Assembly (NCBI RefSeq): GCF_047601505.1
Contig: NZ_JASGJD010000001.1
Coordinates: forward strand, 248,001-312,000
Direction of reading: 5' to 3'
DNA length: 64,000 bases
DNA from: Cloacibacterium sp047601505
GTDB lineage: Bacteria; Bacteroidota; Bacteroidia; Flavobacteriales; Weeksellaceae
The notes under the pieces are model-generated. The model was not told the DNA's origin, made no database searches, and saw only the letters and a program-made list of their open reading frames with translations. The translations under genes and the position numbers were made by a program. The stretch's first letter is position 1; the number at the start of each line of letters is the position of its first letter. Positions 32,435 through 41,268 of this stretch are shown piece after piece.

Positions 32435-34075
32435 ATGTTGCCAAAAATAAACCCAGAAAATACAACTGCTTGGAAAGCGTTAAATGAGCATTTTGCAAAT
32501 AACGATTTTGAATTGAGAAATTTATTTCAAAATAATCCGGAACGTTTCAATCAGTTTTCTGTGAAAAGAGACAATTATTTATTCGATTTCTCTAAAAATT
32601 TAATAGACCAAAAAGCATTTGACTTATTGCTTCAATTGGCTGAAGAAACGCAATTGAAAGCTGCTATCAACGCAATGTTTTCTGGAGAAAAAATTAACGA
32701 AACCGAAAAAAGAGCCGTTCTACATACTGCTTTGAGAGATTTTTCTGATAAAGAGACTCTCGTGGACGGAGAAAATATAAAACCTGCCATCAAAAAAGTT
32801 CTAGACCAAATGAAGGCTTTCTCTGAAAAAGTAATTTCAGGACAACACAAAGGATTCAGCGGAAAAGAAATTACAGATGTTGTAAACATCGGGATTGGTG
32901 GTTCAGATTTAGGGCCTGTAATGGTGGTTTCTGCGCTTAAACATTTTAAAACTAGATTAAATGTACATTTCGTTTCGAATGTAGATGGAAATCATATTGT
33001 AGAAGTCGTAAAAAACTTAAATCCTGAAACTACGCTTTTCATTGTAGCGTCTAAAACTTTCACTACTCAAGAAACCATGACGAATGCACATTCTGCTAAA
33101 GATTGGTTCTTAAAAGCAGGAAAAGAAGAAGATGTTGCAAAACATTTCGTGGCTTTATCTACCAATATTGCTGCTGTAAAAGCATTCGGAATTGCAGAAG
33201 AAAACGCTTTTGAATTCTGGGATTGGGTTGGCGGAAGATATTCGCTTTGGAGTGCCATTGGTCTAAGTATTGTTTTGGCTGTTGGTTATGAAAATTTCGA
33301 AAATTTATTAAAAGGAGCTCACGAAACAGATGTACATTTCCAAACAGCAGATTTCAAAGAAAACGTTCCTGTTTTGATGGGACTTTTGGGAATTTGGTAC
33401 AGAAATTTCTTCGATGCTAGTTCTTATGCTATTTTGCCTTACTCACAGTATTTAGATAGATTTGCAGCATATCTTCAGCAAGGAGATATGGAATCTAACG
33501 GAAAATCTGTGGACAGAAACGGCGAATATGTAACCTACGAAACCGGACCAATTATTTGGGGAGAACCAGGAACAAATGGACAACACGCTTTCTATCAATT
33601 AATTCACCAAGGAACAGAACTTATTCCTGCAGATTTTATTGCTTTTGTGAAATCTTGCAACCAAGTGTCTGACCATCAACCAAAATTATTGGCAAATTTC
33701 TTTGCTCAAACAGAAGCTTTAGCTTTTGGTAAAACAGAAGAAGAAGCAAAAGCAGAATTGATAAAAGAAGGAAAATCTGAAGAAGAAATTGCAAAATTAA
33801 CAAGATATAAAACTTTCGCAGGAAACACACCTACTAATTCATTCTTTATTAATGAATTAACGCCTTTCTCATTAGGACAATTAATTGCTCTATACGAACA
33901 CAAAATTTTTGTACAAGGTACTATTTGGAATGTATTTAGTTTTGACCAATTTGGAGTAGAATTAGGAAAAGTTTTAGCAGGAAAAATCCTTCCAGAACTT
34001 ACTGATAATGAAAAAGTAAGCTCTCACGATTCTTCTACTAACGGATTAATTAATTACTTCAAAGAAAATAAGTAA
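32435..34075 (+). CDS. pgi: Glucose-6-phosphate isomerase
   Basis: A 546-residue cytosolic enzyme that interconverts glucose-6-phosphate and fructose-6-phosphate. The sugar-phosphate-binding SIS domains are clear: VNIGIGGSDLGPVMV, FIVASKTFTTQET, GGRYSLWSAIGLSI, and the second family signature near GQLIALYEHKIFVQGTIWNVFSFDQFGVELGK. The length is typical of the long bacterial form. It is followed by folD (38-bp gap) and queE on the same strand. Confidence 0.97.
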   Translation: MLPKINPENTTAWKALNEHFANNDFELRNLFQNNPERFNQFSVKRDNYLFDFSKNLIDQKAFDLLLQLAEETQLKAAINAMFSGEKINETEKRAVLHTALRDFSDKETLVDGENIKPAIKKVLDQMKAFSEKVISGQHKGFSGKEITDVVNIGIGGSDLGPVMVVSALKHFKTRLNVHFVSNVDGNHIVEVVKNLNPETTLFIVASKTFTTQETMTNAHSAKDWFLKAGKEEDVAKHFVALSTNIAAVKAFGIAEENAFEFWDWVGGRYSLWSAIGLSIVLAVGYENFENLLKGAHETDVHFQTADFKENVPVLMGLLGIWYRNFFDASSYAILPYSQYLDRFAAYLQQGDMESNGKSVDRNGEYVTYETGPIIWGEPGTNGQHAFYQLIHQGTELIPADFIAFVKSCNQVSDHQPKLLANFFAQTEALAFGKTEEEAKAELIKEGKSEEEIAKLTRYKTFAGNTPTNSFFINELTPFSLGQLIALYEHKIFVQGTIWNVFSFDQFGVELGKVLAGKILPELTDNEKVSSHDSSTNGLINYFKENK

Positions 34076-34113
34076 ATTTGAAAAATAAATCTAAAAAAAA
34101 TAAAAAGTAAAAA

Positions 34114-34998
34114 ATGGCTCAAATCTTAGACGGACTAAAAGTTTCTGGCGAAATAAAGCAGGAAATAAAAGCCGAAGTTGAAAAAATTAAAGCATCGGGA
34201 AAAAGAATTCCTCATTTGTCTGCAATTTTAGTTGGAAACAACGGCGCTAGCAAAGCGTATGTAAACAGTAAAGTGAAAGACTGTGCAGAAGTAGGCTTCG
34301 AATCTTCTTTGTATAAATTCCCTAGCACAGCTTCGGAAGCAGAGCTTTTAGAAAAAATTGAAGAGCTAAATAACGACCCTAATGTAGATGGTTTCATCGT
34401 GCAATTGCCTCTTCCTAAGCAAATGGATCAGGAAAAAATTATCATGGCTATTAATCCTAAAAAAGATGTAGATGGTTTCCATCCGGAAAATTTTGGGAGA
34501 ATGGCTTTGGAAATGGATACTTTTTTGCCGGCAACTCCGTTTGGAATCTTAACTCTTTTAGAAAGATACAATATTGAAACCAAAGGAAAACACTGTGTAA
34601 TTATTGGAAGAAGCAGAATTGTAGGAAGACCAATGTCTATTTTGATGGGAAGAAAAGATTTCCCTGGTAATTCTACCGTCACACTTACGCACAGCTACAC
34701 TCCTCATATTGAAGAATTTACAAAAAATGCAGATATTGTAATTACAGCATTAGGTGACCCTCATTTCTTAAAAGGAGAAATGATAAAAGATGGCGCTGTA
34801 GTAGTAGATGTTGGGATTACAAGAGTAGAAGATAATACTGAAAAAGGTTATCATTTGGCTGGTGATGTAGATTTTGAGAGTTGTGCAGAAAAAGCAAGTT
34901 GGATAACTCCTGTGCCTGGTGGTGTAGGACCAATGACCAGAGCGATGCTAATGAAAAACACACTATTAGCATACAAACACACAATTTATAAAGATTAA
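34114..34998 (+). CDS. folD: Bifunctional methylenetetrahydrofolate dehydrogenase/cyclohydrolase
   Basis: A 294-residue cytosolic enzyme of one-carbon metabolism. It oxidises 5,10-methylene-THF and hydrolyses methenyl-THF to 10-formyl-THF. The catalytic region YVNSKVKDCAEVGF (Tyr/Lys), the signature DGFIVQLPLPKQM, the NADP-binding GRSRIVGRPMSILM and PVPGGVGPMTRAML are all intact. It probably forms a transcription unit with pgi upstream. The gap to queE (about 85 bp) holds reiterated low-complexity words. Confidence 0.97.
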   Translation: MAQILDGLKVSGEIKQEIKAEVEKIKASGKRIPHLSAILVGNNGASKAYVNSKVKDCAEVGFESSLYKFPSTASEAELLEKIEELNNDPNVDGFIVQLPLPKQMDQEKIIMAINPKKDVDGFHPENFGRMALEMDTFLPATPFGILTLLERYNIETKGKHCVIIGRSRIVGRPMSILMGRKDFPGNSTVTLTHSYTPHIEEFTKNADIVITALGDPHFLKGEMIKDGAVVVDVGITRVEDNTEKGYHLAGDVDFESCAEKASWITPVPGGVGPMTRAMLMKNTLLAYKHTIYKD

Positions 34999-35083
34999 GT
35001 CGAGGTTTGAGATATGTTTTGCGAGGTAAATATTTTAAAAAAAATCTCGGAAAGCAAAACTTGAAACTCTGAACTCTGAAAAA

Positions 35084-35713
35084 ATGAATTTAACACAAGA
35101 AATATTATTAAAAGAAGGAAAAATGCTCCCAGTGATGGAGCATTTTTACACTTTACAAGGAGAAGGAGCTCATACAGGAAAAGCAGCTTATTTTATTAGA
35201 TTAGGCGGTTGCGACGTTGGTTGCCATTGGTGCGACGTGAAAGAAAGTTGGGATCCCGAACTCCACCCTTTAATGGATGCTACAGAAATTGCAGAAATTG
35301 CAGCAAGTTATTGTAAAACCATCGTTCTTACTGGAGGTGAACCTTTGATGTGGAATTTAGACATTTTAACCAAAAAATTAAAAGAATTGGGTTGCACCAT
35401 TCATATTGAAACATCTGGAGCGTATGAAATGAGCGGAATTTTGGATTGGATAACACTTTCTCCCAAAAAGACAGGTTTGCCAAAAGAAGAAATCTATAAA
35501 GTCGCTAACGAACTGAAAGTCATAATGTTTAATAATCACGATTTTACTTTTGCAGAAGAACAAGCAGCTAAAGTTTCAGAAAACTGTAAGCTCTATATGC
35601 AAAGCGAATGGAGCAAAAGAGACGAAATGTATCCTAAAATTACAGATTTCATTTTGGCACATCCCAATTGGCAAGCTTCGGTTCAAACGCATAAGTATCT
35701 AAATATTCCTTAA
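35084..35713 (+). CDS. queE: 7-carboxy-7-deazaguanine synthase
   Basis: A 209-residue radical-SAM enzyme that forms the 7-deazaguanine ring in queuosine tRNA modification. The cluster motif lies in GGCDVGCHWCDVKESW, with a Trp before the last Cys as is usual for QueE, and is followed by VLTGGEPLMWNL and HIETSGAYEM. No other queuosine genes are in the window. The start ATG at 35084 has an AT-rich leader. The sugar transferase begins 19 bp after the stop. Confidence 0.94.
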   Translation: MNLTQEILLKEGKMLPVMEHFYTLQGEGAHTGKAAYFIRLGGCDVGCHWCDVKESWDPELHPLMDATEIAEIAASYCKTIVLTGGEPLMWNLDILTKKLKELGCTIHIETSGAYEMSGILDWITLSPKKTGLPKEEIYKVANELKVIMFNNHDFTFAEEQAAKVSENCKLYMQSEWSKRDEMYPKITDFILAHPNWQASVQTHKYLNIP

Positions 35714-35732
35714 ATTAGCTTTTTATTAAAGA

Positions 35733-37100
35733 ATGCAGCGGTTAAGATATTCCAGATATTTAAAAACAATAGTCATTATATCAGATATTTTGATTATTGC
35801 TGCTGTGTACATTTTTTTCTTTTTATACAGGAATAATTTTGAAATCGCAAAAGCGAAAACCGAAGAAAATATACTTTCTTTATTACTTCTAAGCTTGTTT
35901 TGGATTCTTTTGAGTGGCAGAACAAAACTTTATGATATTCCTAGAAATTTATTTTTTGGAAAATATTTAGAAAGAATTTTCACTCATATTTTTTTATTTC
36001 TCATTGGCATTGCTCTATTGGCAAAAGTAAGCAATAATGATTTTCTTAAATACGAAAAATATTGGCTTGTTGTTACTTTTTCAACCATTTTATTTTTAGT
36101 AAAAACTTTTATTTTTTATACTTTAAAATACATTAGGTCTTTTGGTAAAAACCACAGAAATGTAATGTTTTTAGACGAAAATCCTTCAACTGAAGTACTT
36201 AAAAACACACTTATAGAAAAGAAAGACTTAGGCTATCTTATATTTGAATTTAAAGGAGATTCTACGAATTTAAAAGAAATAAAAGAATTCTGGAAAGAAA
36301 ACGGAATTCACACCATGTTTGTTCCTTCGGAAAGCAATAAAGACCAAAAACTGAAGGATAAAATTCTGAAAGAAGCGGAACTGAATAAAGTACGAATTTC
36401 TTTAGTCCCTAATATTTCTCACAACAATTATTTCCAGTACGATTTTGGGTATATAGACACTCAGCCTATTTTAACTCCGGCAAAATTCCCTTTAGACAAT
36501 TACACAAATACTTTTTTAAAAAGGCTGATTGATATTTTTCTTTCAATATTTATTTTAGTATTTATTGGAATTTGGCTTTTCCCTATTATTGCTTTACTAA
36601 TTAAACTAGAAAGCAAAGGCAAAGTTTTTTTTAAGCAAGAAAGATATGGTTTCCACGACCAAATTTTCCCTTGTTTTAAATTTAGAACAATGGTAGAAAA
36701 TAGTGAATCTTGTACTAAAACTACTTCTAAAAACGACAAACGAATAACAAAATTTGGTCATTTTTTAAGAAAAACAAGTTTGGATGAATTGCCTCAATTC
36801 TTAAATGTTTTGAGAGGAGAGATGTCTATAGTAGGTCCCAGACCGCACATGATTTTGGTAGATGATTATTACAAACCCAAAATAGGTAAATATCCGATGA
36901 GAAGCCTTGTAAAACCTGGCATCACGGGTTTGGCGCAAGTAAATGGGCTTAGAGGAGAAAACGGTAATATGGACATAGAAATGAAAAAAAGAATCTTAGC
37001 AGATGCTTACTACGTGAAAAACTGGAGCATAATACTAGATTTAGTAATAATTATAAGAACAATATTTCTACTTATAAAAGGCGATAAAAAAGCTTTTTAA
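35733..37100 (+). CDS. Polyprenyl-phosphate sugar-1-phosphate transferase (WcaJ/WbaP type)
   Basis: A 455-residue initiating enzyme of exopolysaccharide or O-glycan synthesis that transfers a sugar-1-phosphate to undecaprenyl phosphate. There are four N-terminal membrane helices (about 10-130) and a soluble middle domain. The catalytic bacterial sugar transferase domain starts at about residue 265 with a further helix, then KVFFKQERYGFHDQIFPCFKFRTM, TSLDELPQFLNVLRGEMSIVGPRPH and KPGITGLAQVNG. It stands apart from other polysaccharide genes, which are at 16485-18859. Confidence 0.92.
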   Translation: MQRLRYSRYLKTIVIISDILIIAAVYIFFFLYRNNFEIAKAKTEENILSLLLLSLFWILLSGRTKLYDIPRNLFFGKYLERIFTHIFLFLIGIALLAKVSNNDFLKYEKYWLVVTFSTILFLVKTFIFYTLKYIRSFGKNHRNVMFLDENPSTEVLKNTLIEKKDLGYLIFEFKGDSTNLKEIKEFWKENGIHTMFVPSESNKDQKLKDKILKEAELNKVRISLVPNISHNNYFQYDFGYIDTQPILTPAKFPLDNYTNTFLKRLIDIFLSIFILVFIGIWLFPIIALLIKLESKGKVFFKQERYGFHDQIFPCFKFRTMVENSESCTKTTSKNDKRITKFGHFLRKTSLDELPQFLNVLRGEMSIVGPRPHMILVDDYYKPKIGKYPMRSLVKPGITGLAQVNGLRGENGNMDIEMKKRILADAYYVKNWSIILDLVIIIRTIFLLIKGDKKAF

Positions 37101-37158
37101 CAATTAATTAAAATTCTATAAAAACAGTTAATTCAAAAAACTGTAATTTCGCATCGTT

Positions 37159-37908
37159 ATGTTAAAATTTTTAAACGCAATAGGAGAATACTTTTTACTC
37201 TTAGGGAAAGTAGCAAAGAGACCACAAAAAAGAAAGGTTTTCTCAAAAATATTATTGAGAGAAATAAATGACTTGGGTGTAAATTCTTTTGGTTTAGTGC
37301 TATTTACCTCAATATTTGTTGGTGCTGTAGTTGCTATACAGATGTACAATAATTTTAGAAACTCTAGTATCCCAATTCCTATGTCTTTTGTAGGATATGC
37401 TACCAAAGCAGTATTAATTCTAGAATTTGCTCCAACTATTATTTCTGTAATTCTTGCCGGTAAAGTAGGCTCATACATCACCTCAAGTATAGGAACAATG
37501 AGGGTAACAGAACAAATAGACGCATTAGACATTATGGGTGTAAACTCTGCAAACCTATTAATTCTTCCCAAAATTATAGCAAGTGTTATTTTCAATCCAC
37601 TTCTTATCGCGATAAGCATCGTGTTTGGTATTTGGGGCGGATATTTAGCTGGAGTTGGAACAGGAAACTGGTCTGCAGCAGATTACATTACAGGCATACA
37701 AATGTACATGCCAACGCATTTTATATGGTATGCGTTTTTCAAAACGGCAGTTTTTGCATTTCTAATCGCTACCATCCCTGCATATTTTGGATACAATGTA
37801 AGTGGAGGCTCATTAGAAGTTGGTAGAGCGAGTACACAAGCCGTTGTATGGACAATTGTTGCTGTAATTATTACGAATTTAATTCTAACCCAAATGTTCT
37901 TAAGCTGA
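37159..37908 (+). CDS. mlaE: MlaE-family ABC transporter permease
   Basis: A 249-residue inner-membrane permease with about six helices. Family hallmarks are GAVVAIQMYNNF, LEFAPTIISVILAGKVGSYITSSIGTMRVTEQIDAL and a C-terminal GGSLEVGRASTQAVVWT. MlaE with MlaF and an MCE protein transports phospholipids between the inner and outer membranes. Its stop overlaps the start of the ATPase gene by one base (TGATG), which indicates tight coupling. Confidence 0.93.
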   Translation: MLKFLNAIGEYFLLLGKVAKRPQKRKVFSKILLREINDLGVNSFGLVLFTSIFVGAVVAIQMYNNFRNSSIPIPMSFVGYATKAVLILEFAPTIISVILAGKVGSYITSSIGTMRVTEQIDALDIMGVNSANLLILPKIIASVIFNPLLIAISIVFGIWGGYLAGVGTGNWSAADYITGIQMYMPTHFIWYAFFKTAVFAFLIATIPAYFGYNVSGGSLEVGRASTQAVVWTIVAVIITNLILTQMFLS

Positions 37909-38720
37909 TGATAGAAGTACAAAATTTAAGAAAAAGATTTGATGACGCTGAAGTCTTAAAAGGAATCTCTACAACTTTCGAAACAGGTAAAGTAAATTTG
38001 GTGATAGGACAATCTGGCTCTGGAAAAACTGTATTTCTGAAATCTTTATTAAACGTTTACGAACCTACAGAAGGGCATATATTATTTGACGGAAGAGACA
38101 TTGTAGGAATGTCTCGTACGGAAAAAGAAGCATTAAGATCTGAAATTGGAACGGTATTTCAGGGGAGTGCTTTGTTTGACTCTATGACCGTTCAAGACAA
38201 CATTATGTTTCCGCTAGACATGTTTACCAATCTTACTTTCACCGAAAAGAAAAAAAGAGTAAGAGAAGTAATGGGACGAGTACATCTTGAAAAGGCTGAA
38301 AAAAAATTCCCTTCAGAAATTTCTGGCGGAATGCAAAAACGTGTTGCCATAGCAAGAGCAATTGTTAATAATCCGAAATATTTGTTTTGTGACGAACCAA
38401 ACTCTGGTTTAGACCCCTATACATCTAATATTATTGATGATTTAATCTCAGAAATTACAAAAGAATACAACACCACAACCATTATAAATTCGCACGATAT
38501 GAACTCTGTGATGACAATTGGCGAGAAAATTGTATATCTAAGACATGGGATTAAAGAATGGGAAGGAACTAAAGACATTATTATCACTTCAGACAATAAT
38601 CATCTTATAGATTTCGTTTATTCTTCAGAACTTTTTAAAGAGCTAAGAGAATATCTCATTAAAATTAATAAAACGAGTATAGAGAACATTATAACAAAAA
38701 TAGACAATGAAACAGATTAA
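37908..38720 (+). CDS. mlaF: MlaF-family ABC transporter ATPase
   Basis: A 270-residue ATPase that powers the MlaE permease. Walker A is GQSGSGKT, the signature is ISGGMQKRVA and Walker B is YLFCDEP. I use the ATG at 37908 (MIEVQNLRKRF). The frame stays open upstream inside mlaE, but those codons are the shadow of the permease gene. Its end overlaps the next gene, an outer-membrane protein, by 14 bp, suggesting that all three act together. Confidence 0.93.
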   Translation: MIEVQNLRKRFDDAEVLKGISTTFETGKVNLVIGQSGSGKTVFLKSLLNVYEPTEGHILFDGRDIVGMSRTEKEALRSEIGTVFQGSALFDSMTVQDNIMFPLDMFTNLTFTEKKKRVREVMGRVHLEKAEKKFPSEISGGMQKRVAIARAIVNNPKYLFCDEPNSGLDPYTSNIIDDLISEITKEYNTTTIINSHDMNSVMTIGEKIVYLRHGIKEWEGTKDIIITSDNNHLIDFVYSSELFKELREYLIKINKTSIENIITKIDNETD

Positions 38721-39333
38721 AAAAATTATCAGCACAGCTCTTGTCTCGGCATCTTTGATGTCTTTTGCACAAGTAAATTTAGGCGTTAAAGCAAACTTGC
38801 TTTACAGGTCAGACAGCCCAACTTGGACGAATATTAAAAACGGAACAACAACCGTTTATAACGAAAAAGGGAAAAACAGTGTAGGCTATAATTTTGGACT
38901 TTCAGCTAAAATAAACACTCCTTTTGGAATCTTCCTACAACCAGAACTTTATTACACCACTTTCAAAAACGAATTCACAGACCCTGTAACCAATACTACA
39001 ATTAAAGCTAAAAGCAACAGAGTAGATTTACCTGTTTTAGTTGGATATAATATTTTAGGGAAAATGTTAGGAATCTACGCAGGTCCTGTAGCATCTTATA
39101 ATTTATCTACAGACAATCAATGGAATGATTTCAAAGAAAACGCAACCAAAGATTTTACAGTAGGTTATCAATTTGGTGCGCAAGCTACCATTTCAAAACT
39201 GGTTTTTTCTGCCAGATATGAAGGCGCTTTCAGCAAAGACCAAAGAGAATTTATTGATAATAATACCAACACAACTGTAAGATACGATGGCAGACCTAAT
39301 CTGCTCATATTTGGTATAGGATATAATTTTTAA
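38707..39333 (+). CDS. Outer-membrane beta-barrel protein (PorT/porin-like)
   Basis: A 208-residue protein with a signal peptide (about 1-21, ending SFA) and alternating beta strands ending in the aromatic IFGIGYNF typical of outer-membrane barrels. The pattern fits the outer-membrane beta-barrel family PF13568. Its start overlaps mlaF by 14 bp, so it may be the outer-membrane partner of the lipid transporter, a role taken by MlaA in Proteobacteria. That role is inferred only from coupling. Confidence 0.8.
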   Translation: MKQIKKIISTALVSASLMSFAQVNLGVKANLLYRSDSPTWTNIKNGTTTVYNEKGKNSVGYNFGLSAKINTPFGIFLQPELYYTTFKNEFTDPVTNTTIKAKSNRVDLPVLVGYNILGKMLGIYAGPVASYNLSTDNQWNDFKENATKDFTVGYQFGAQATISKLVFSARYEGAFSKDQREFIDNNTNTTVRYDGRPNLLIFGIGYNF

Positions 39334-39353
39334 ATTCATTAAAAATAAAAATT

Positions 39354-39389
39354 AATAAAGGCGTAGAATTTATTTTCTACGCCTTTATT
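39354..39389 (+). terminator. Terminator of the mlaEF operon
   Basis: A perfect 15-bp stem (AATAAAGGCGTAGAA with TTCTACGCCTTTATT) with a 6-nt loop. Confidence 0.85.
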
Positions 39390-39416
39390 GTTAAAACTAT
39401 TATCTGTAGCTTGTTG

Positions 39417-39707
39417 TTAGTTGTTGTCTTTTATTTGTTGCTGAGCGAGTTCGGCGGCTTGTTTTTCTAGTTCAATTTTTTCTTGTTGTAATTTTAGAAA
39501 TTCTTTTCTTTTTTGTTCCGCTTTCATTGCCGAGCCTTTACTTACATAGCCTACTACTCCACCGAATATCAATCCAATACCAACTCCTCCCAAAATACCC
39601 ATCAAATGAGATAATTTTAGCTGTTCTACATCAAAATCTGTAGTAAGATAAAATAGCAAAACAGATAAGACAAGCAGTATTACTCCTATAATTGATAAAC
39701 TCTTCAT
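39417..39707 (-). CDS. Small membrane protein with coiled-coil tail
   Basis: A 96-residue protein with two membrane helices (about 4-24 and 34-56; the second is Gly-rich, GILGGVGIGLIFGGVVGYVS). They are followed by a charged coiled coil (KAEQKRKEFLKLQQEKIELEKQAAELAQQQ). I do not recognise a family. It is downstream of the M48 protease gene on the same strand, but a strong terminator (39729-39764) separates them, so it is likely a separate unit. Confidence 0.65.
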   Translation of the reverse strand: MKSLSIIGVILLVLSVLLFYLTTDFDVEQLKLSHLMGILGGVGIGLIFGGVVGYVSKGSAMKAEQKRKEFLKLQQEKIELEKQAAELAQQQIKDNN

Positions 39708-39728
39708 AATAAGTTATTTAAAATACTA

Positions 39729-39764
39729 AACCTTCTCAAATTTAATCATTTTTTTGAGAAGGTT
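39729..39764. terminator. Terminator of the M48 protease gene
   Basis: AACCTTCTCAAA pairs with TTTGAGAAGGTT. Outer bases ATACT/AGTAT extend the stem with one mismatch. It lies 22 bp after the protease stop (minus strand). Confidence 0.8.
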
Positions 39765-39785
39765 AAGTATAGATTTCAAAAAATT

Positions 39786-40592
39786 TTATAATTTTCCCCC
39801 TGCTGCTTTGTAATATTCTAATGCTGTTGGTAAATTTTTATCAATATCTGCCATTCTTGTTTCAGGATTTGGGTGAGTAGATAAAAACTCGGGCTGTCTA
39901 GATCCTGAACTTTGAGCTTCCATTCTTTGCCAAAAGGGTTTTGCTTGTCTTGGGTCATAACCTGCCATTGCCATAAGATACAAGCCCATTTTATCTGCTT
40001 CTAATTCTTGGTTTCTACCATATTTTAATAATACTCCTTGTGCTCCTATAGGATAAGCTACTTGAAATATCTGTTGTAATTTATCACTTTTTATAGCACT
40101 TCCTGTTGCTGCTCCTAAACCTTGTGCTATCATTGCCTGAGAAATTCTTTCGTTACCATGACCAGCCAAAGCATGAGATACTTCGTGTCCCATTACTACG
40201 GCTATTCCTGTAGCATCTTTACATACTGGCATAATACCTGTATAAAAAGCCACTTTACCACCGGGCATACACCATGCATTTAATTGTTTATCTTCCAGAA
40301 GATTGAATTCCCAGTTGTAATTCTGAAGATCTGCTTCTCTTCCTATACTTTTATAATATCTTTCCGCAGCATTTTTTATATTCATTCCAACCGTTTTTAT
40401 ATTTTTTGCATCTACAGTATTAGAAACAACTTTTGATTTAGAAAGTGTTGCTTTGTATTCTTGTAACGCCATCTGTTGAAGTTCAGCATCATTGCTTATT
40501 TGAATAGATTTTCTTCCGGTAATAGGATTGGTAACGCAAGCTACTAAAGTAACTGCTAAAGCACTTGCCCCTAATAAAGTTTTAAATTTCAT
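39786..40592 (-). CDS. M48-family zinc metallopeptidase lipoprotein (LoiP/YcaL-like)
   Basis: A 268-residue lipoprotein. The lipobox ends LVAC (Cys about 19). The zinc site is HEVSHALAGH (HExxH), with the third ligand in ELEADKMGLYLMAMAGYDP. The substrate groove sequence WCMPGGKVAFYTGI is typical of periplasmic M48 proteases that degrade misfolded outer-membrane proteins. It is divergent from the DUF4251 lipoprotein gene. A TAnnTTTG box lies at 40617-40624 (minus). Confidence 0.92.
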   Translation of the reverse strand: MKFKTLLGASALAVTLVACVTNPITGRKSIQISNDAELQQMALQEYKATLSKSKVVSNTVDAKNIKTVGMNIKNAAERYYKSIGREADLQNYNWEFNLLEDKQLNAWCMPGGKVAFYTGIMPVCKDATGIAVVMGHEVSHALAGHGNERISQAMIAQGLGAATGSAIKSDKLQQIFQVAYPIGAQGVLLKYGRNQELEADKMGLYLMAMAGYDPRQAKPFWQRMEAQSSGSRQPEFLSTHPNPETRMADIDKNLPTALEYYKAAGGKL

Positions 40593-40616
40593 CTTTAGTT
40601 GTTTTAATAATTATGA

Positions 40617-40624
40617 CAAAATTA
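40617..40624 (-). promoter_or_regulatory. -7 promoter element of the M48 protease gene
   Basis: TAATTTTG on the minus strand, 24 nt before the start codon. Confidence 0.5.
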
Positions 40625-40688
40625 AAACAATTATTGTTCCATTTGAGATTAAATAATAATTATATAAAAAAATGATAAAATGATGATA

Positions 40689-40696
40689 TATTTTTG
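40689..40696 (+). promoter_or_regulatory. -7 promoter element of the DUF4251 gene
   Basis: TATTTTTG, 43 nt before the ATG at 40740. It lies downstream of an earlier in-frame ATG (40680), which supports the later start. Confidence 0.5.
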
Positions 40697-40739
40697 CACT
40701 AAATTTGTACATATCCACATAACTCAAAATAAATCTATT

Positions 40740-41267
40740 ATGAAAAATACAGTTTTAATGAGTGTAATGTTTTTATTAACATTTCTTTTTTCTTGTACCT
40801 CTCAAACTTATGTAGACGAGAAATCGCTTGACCAATTTATCAACTCCAACGAATTGACTTTCATGGCAAAACGTGCTAATCCTACTAATTTTGATGTGAT
40901 AAATGTGATGAACTCTATGCCTAATAATAATTCTGCAAGAATGCTGAATTTAGATTATGGATATTCTGTAGTATTGAAAGACAAAGAATTAACTGTTAAC
41001 TTACCTTATTTTGGAAGATTATTCAACCCAAGTTATGACACCAGTAAAAACAGTTACAATTTTACTTCAAAAGACTTCACAATAAGTAAAGTACAAAACA
41101 AAAAAGGAAATTGGGTTTATACTATTTCTCCCAAAGACCAAAACAACATTAAAGTAATTTATTTGGAAATTTTCAAAAACGGAGCGGCGTTTGTTTCCAT
41201 AGATTCTAGTGATAGACAAGCCATTTCTTACGATGGATATATCATGAAAAATGAAACGAATAAATAG
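40740..41267 (+). CDS. DUF4251 lipoprotein
   Basis: A 175-residue protein with a lipoprotein signal (MKNTVLMSVMFLLTFLFSC). The rest fits DUF4251: an N-terminal NELTFMAKRANPT, LDYGYSVVLKDKELTVNLPYFGRLFNPSY, and a C-terminal beta region ending DGYIMK. I place the start at 40740 because the 20 codons before it lie across the promoter and would bury the signal peptide. The function is unknown. Its stop is 4 bp from the convergent meaB stop. Confidence 0.82.
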   Translation: MKNTVLMSVMFLLTFLFSCTSQTYVDEKSLDQFINSNELTFMAKRANPTNFDVINVMNSMPNNNSARMLNLDYGYSVVLKDKELTVNLPYFGRLFNPSYDTSKNSYNFTSKDFTISKVQNKKGNWVYTISPKDQNNIKVIYLEIFKNGAAFVSIDSSDRQAISYDGYIMKNETNK

Positions 41268-41268
41268 T

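Noticed and set aside
40680..40739. Earlier ATG for the DUF4251 gene
   Set aside because: These codons overlap the -7 promoter box and would put 20 polar and aromatic residues before a clear lipoprotein signal.
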